This document shows positions 5,075 to 5,901 of a stretch of 5,901 nucleotides of DNA, piece by piece (position 1 is the stretch's first letter; each line of letters begins with the position of its first letter). This stretch comes from DAOUMU01 sp034409055. GTDB lineage: Bacteria; Chloroflexota; Anaerolineae; 4572-78; J111. The DNA lies in assembly GCA_034409055.1 (NCBI GenBank), contig DAOUMU010000314.1, positions 1 to 5,901 of the forward strand, given 5' to 3'. The notes below the pieces were generated by a model. The model was not told the origin of the DNA. It was given only the letters and a program-made list of their open reading frames with translations, and ran no database searches. The translations under genes were made by a program, and so were the position numbers.

Positions 5075-5901
5075 ATGTTGAACTATGACAAAATCAAGGA
5101 TAAACCAAGAATACTTCGCAGTCTGACAGGCTTGAACCAGAAAGCATTCAAGCAATTGGTGGCACCATTCAGTCAAGCTTACCAACAAACTCTGGATCAA
5201 GAAGAGGCCAAGCGTTCAACTCCTCGTCAACGGCGTCGAGGCGGGGGACGAAAAGCCACCCTGAAGACAACCGAAGACAAACTGCTGTACATCCTATTCT
5301 ACTTCAAAATCTATCCCCTCCAGGAAGTGCAAGCACTTTTCTTTGGCTTCGGTCAAGCGCAAGCCAATGAGTGGATTCACCGGCTCGCCCCTGTTTTGAA
5401 TGTTGCCTTGGGCTATGAGATGCAACTGCCGGCTCGAGAAGCGGCCGATCTTGAGCAAGTGCTGCTCGAATGTCCAAGCCTGGAGTTTATCATTGATGGC
5501 ACTGAACGGCCCATTCAACGCCCCAAGGATCCACGAAGGCAACGAGAGCACTACAGCGGCAAGAAAAAGCGACACACTGTCAAAAACAACGTCATCACCC
5601 ATAAACCGACCAAGAAGATCAAAGGGCTCAGTGCCACCGAGCCAGGCCGCAAGCACGATAAGAAATTGGCCGATGAAGCAGATCATCGCTTCCCCCCGGG
5701 TAGTCAGCTTTGGAAAGACACGGGCTATCAGGGCTATGAACCTGAAGGAACCATGACCCATCAACCCAAGAAGAAACCCAAAGGAGGCGCATTAACCGAG
5801 CCTGAAAAGGAGCGAAATCGCACAATCTCCCAAGAACGTATCGGGGTCGAGCATAGTATTGGAGGCGCGAAAGTGTTTCACATTGTGCGCGACATCTACC
5901 G
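5075..5901 (+). CDS. IS5-family DDE transposase (DDE_Tnp_4 type), C-terminus outside the window
   Basis: 275 complete codons without a stop; family members are often a little under 300 residues, so only the tail should be missing. The N-terminal region (about 14-110) looks like the family's helix-turn-helix part: LTGLNQKAFKQLV (18-30), then an RRRGGGRK basic stretch (53-60), then LLYILFYFKIYPLQEVQ and FGQAQANEWIHRL (92-104). The DDE catalytic core follows: FIIDGTERPIQRP with D141, the typical YSGKKKRHTVKNNV (160-173), HDKKLADE (194-201), LWKDTGYQGY with D215, and ISQERIGVEHSIGGAK with E259 (43 residues between the second D and the E). All three catalytic acids are present, so the enzyme may be active. 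It would cut and paste the element through its terminal inverted repeats. The start at 5075 is supported by GAGGA eight bases upstream and an extended -10 promoter. Confidence 0.93.
   Translation, partial: MLNYDKIKDKPRILRSLTGLNQKAFKQLVAPFSQAYQQTLDQEEAKRSTPRQRRRGGGRKATLKTTEDKLLYILFYFKIYPLQEVQALFFGFGQAQANEWIHRLAPVLNVALGYEMQLPAREAADLEQVLLECPSLEFIIDGTERPIQRPKDPRRQREHYSGKKKRHTVKNNVITHKPTKKIKGLSATEPGRKHDKKLADEADHRFPPGSQLWKDTGYQGYEPEGTMTHQPKKKPKGGALTEPEKERNRTISQERIGVEHSIGGAKVFHIVRDIY

Larger units (their letters stand above)
5006..5901 (+). mobile_element. IS5-family insertion sequence, left part (runs off the window)
   Basis: The element is identified by its transposase (5075 onward). The left boundary is placed tentatively at CAGACTTTATCGGAAA near 5006: it lies just before the transposase promoter and resembles the outer bases of the other presumed element end at the left of the window. 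The right inverted repeat and target duplication are beyond 5901, so the boundary is uncertain by tens of bases. The coding part looks more GC-rich than the methyltransferase operon, fitting recent arrival. Confidence 0.55.

Noticed and set aside
5294..5764. 156-codon minus-strand frame with apparent hydrophobic segments
   Set aside because: Antisense to the well-supported DDE transposase; long antisense frames are common in such genes.

Overview
The window holds a short minus-strand cassette that looks like a DNA-modification/restriction locus (about 83-2396), a repeat-rich intergenic stretch (about 2400-3177), a minus-strand von Willebrand factor A (YfbK-type) lipoprotein gene (3178-4758), and the left part of an IS5-family insertion sequence on the plus strand (about 5006 to the end). 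There are no rRNA, tRNA or CRISPR arrays that I can see. The organism is a bacterium. The sigma-70 style promoters, the lipoprotein, the roughly 150-bp palindromic repeat built on AGACCTGACAGGTTT and the TTTTACG repeats suggest a Chloroflexota (Anaerolineae-like) or similar repeat-rich environmental genome, but this placement is a guess from style, not from a marker gene.

Minus-strand cassette, in transcription order: a near-consensus promoter (TTGACA, 18 nt, TATAAT) drives a 72-residue excisionase-type helix-turn-helix protein. 34 nt later comes a 618-residue protein with an N-terminal amino-methyltransferase (FLGSGTT, then HPPY) and a C-terminal half that may be a PD-(D/E)XK nuclease (ETK at residues 516-518). 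Its TAG stop is followed at once, in the same frame, by the ATG of a 67-residue stump resembling the start of EVE-like modified-base reader proteins. Regulator, methyltransferase plus possible nuclease, and reader would make a compact restriction-modification or defence module. The third gene appears to be cut off by a mobile element whose first gene begins at the window edge, so the module is probably damaged here.

The gene-free stretch 2467-3177 is not featureless. It contains an orphan plus-strand Rho-independent terminator with a possible small RNA in front of it, a 152-bp MITE-like inverted repeat, and a TTTTACG tandem/inverted repeat just downstream of the YfbK-like gene.

The YfbK-like lipoprotein is complete, with a strong ribosome binding site. 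Its upstream region carries three alternating GGTAC/GTACC arms that could form competing hairpins. The plus-strand transposase is open to the end of the window with all three DDE acidic residues visible. The two mobile-element ends, one at each edge of the window, share a similar outer sequence (CAG, then TTT, TCGGA, AA), which suggests related elements flank the region.
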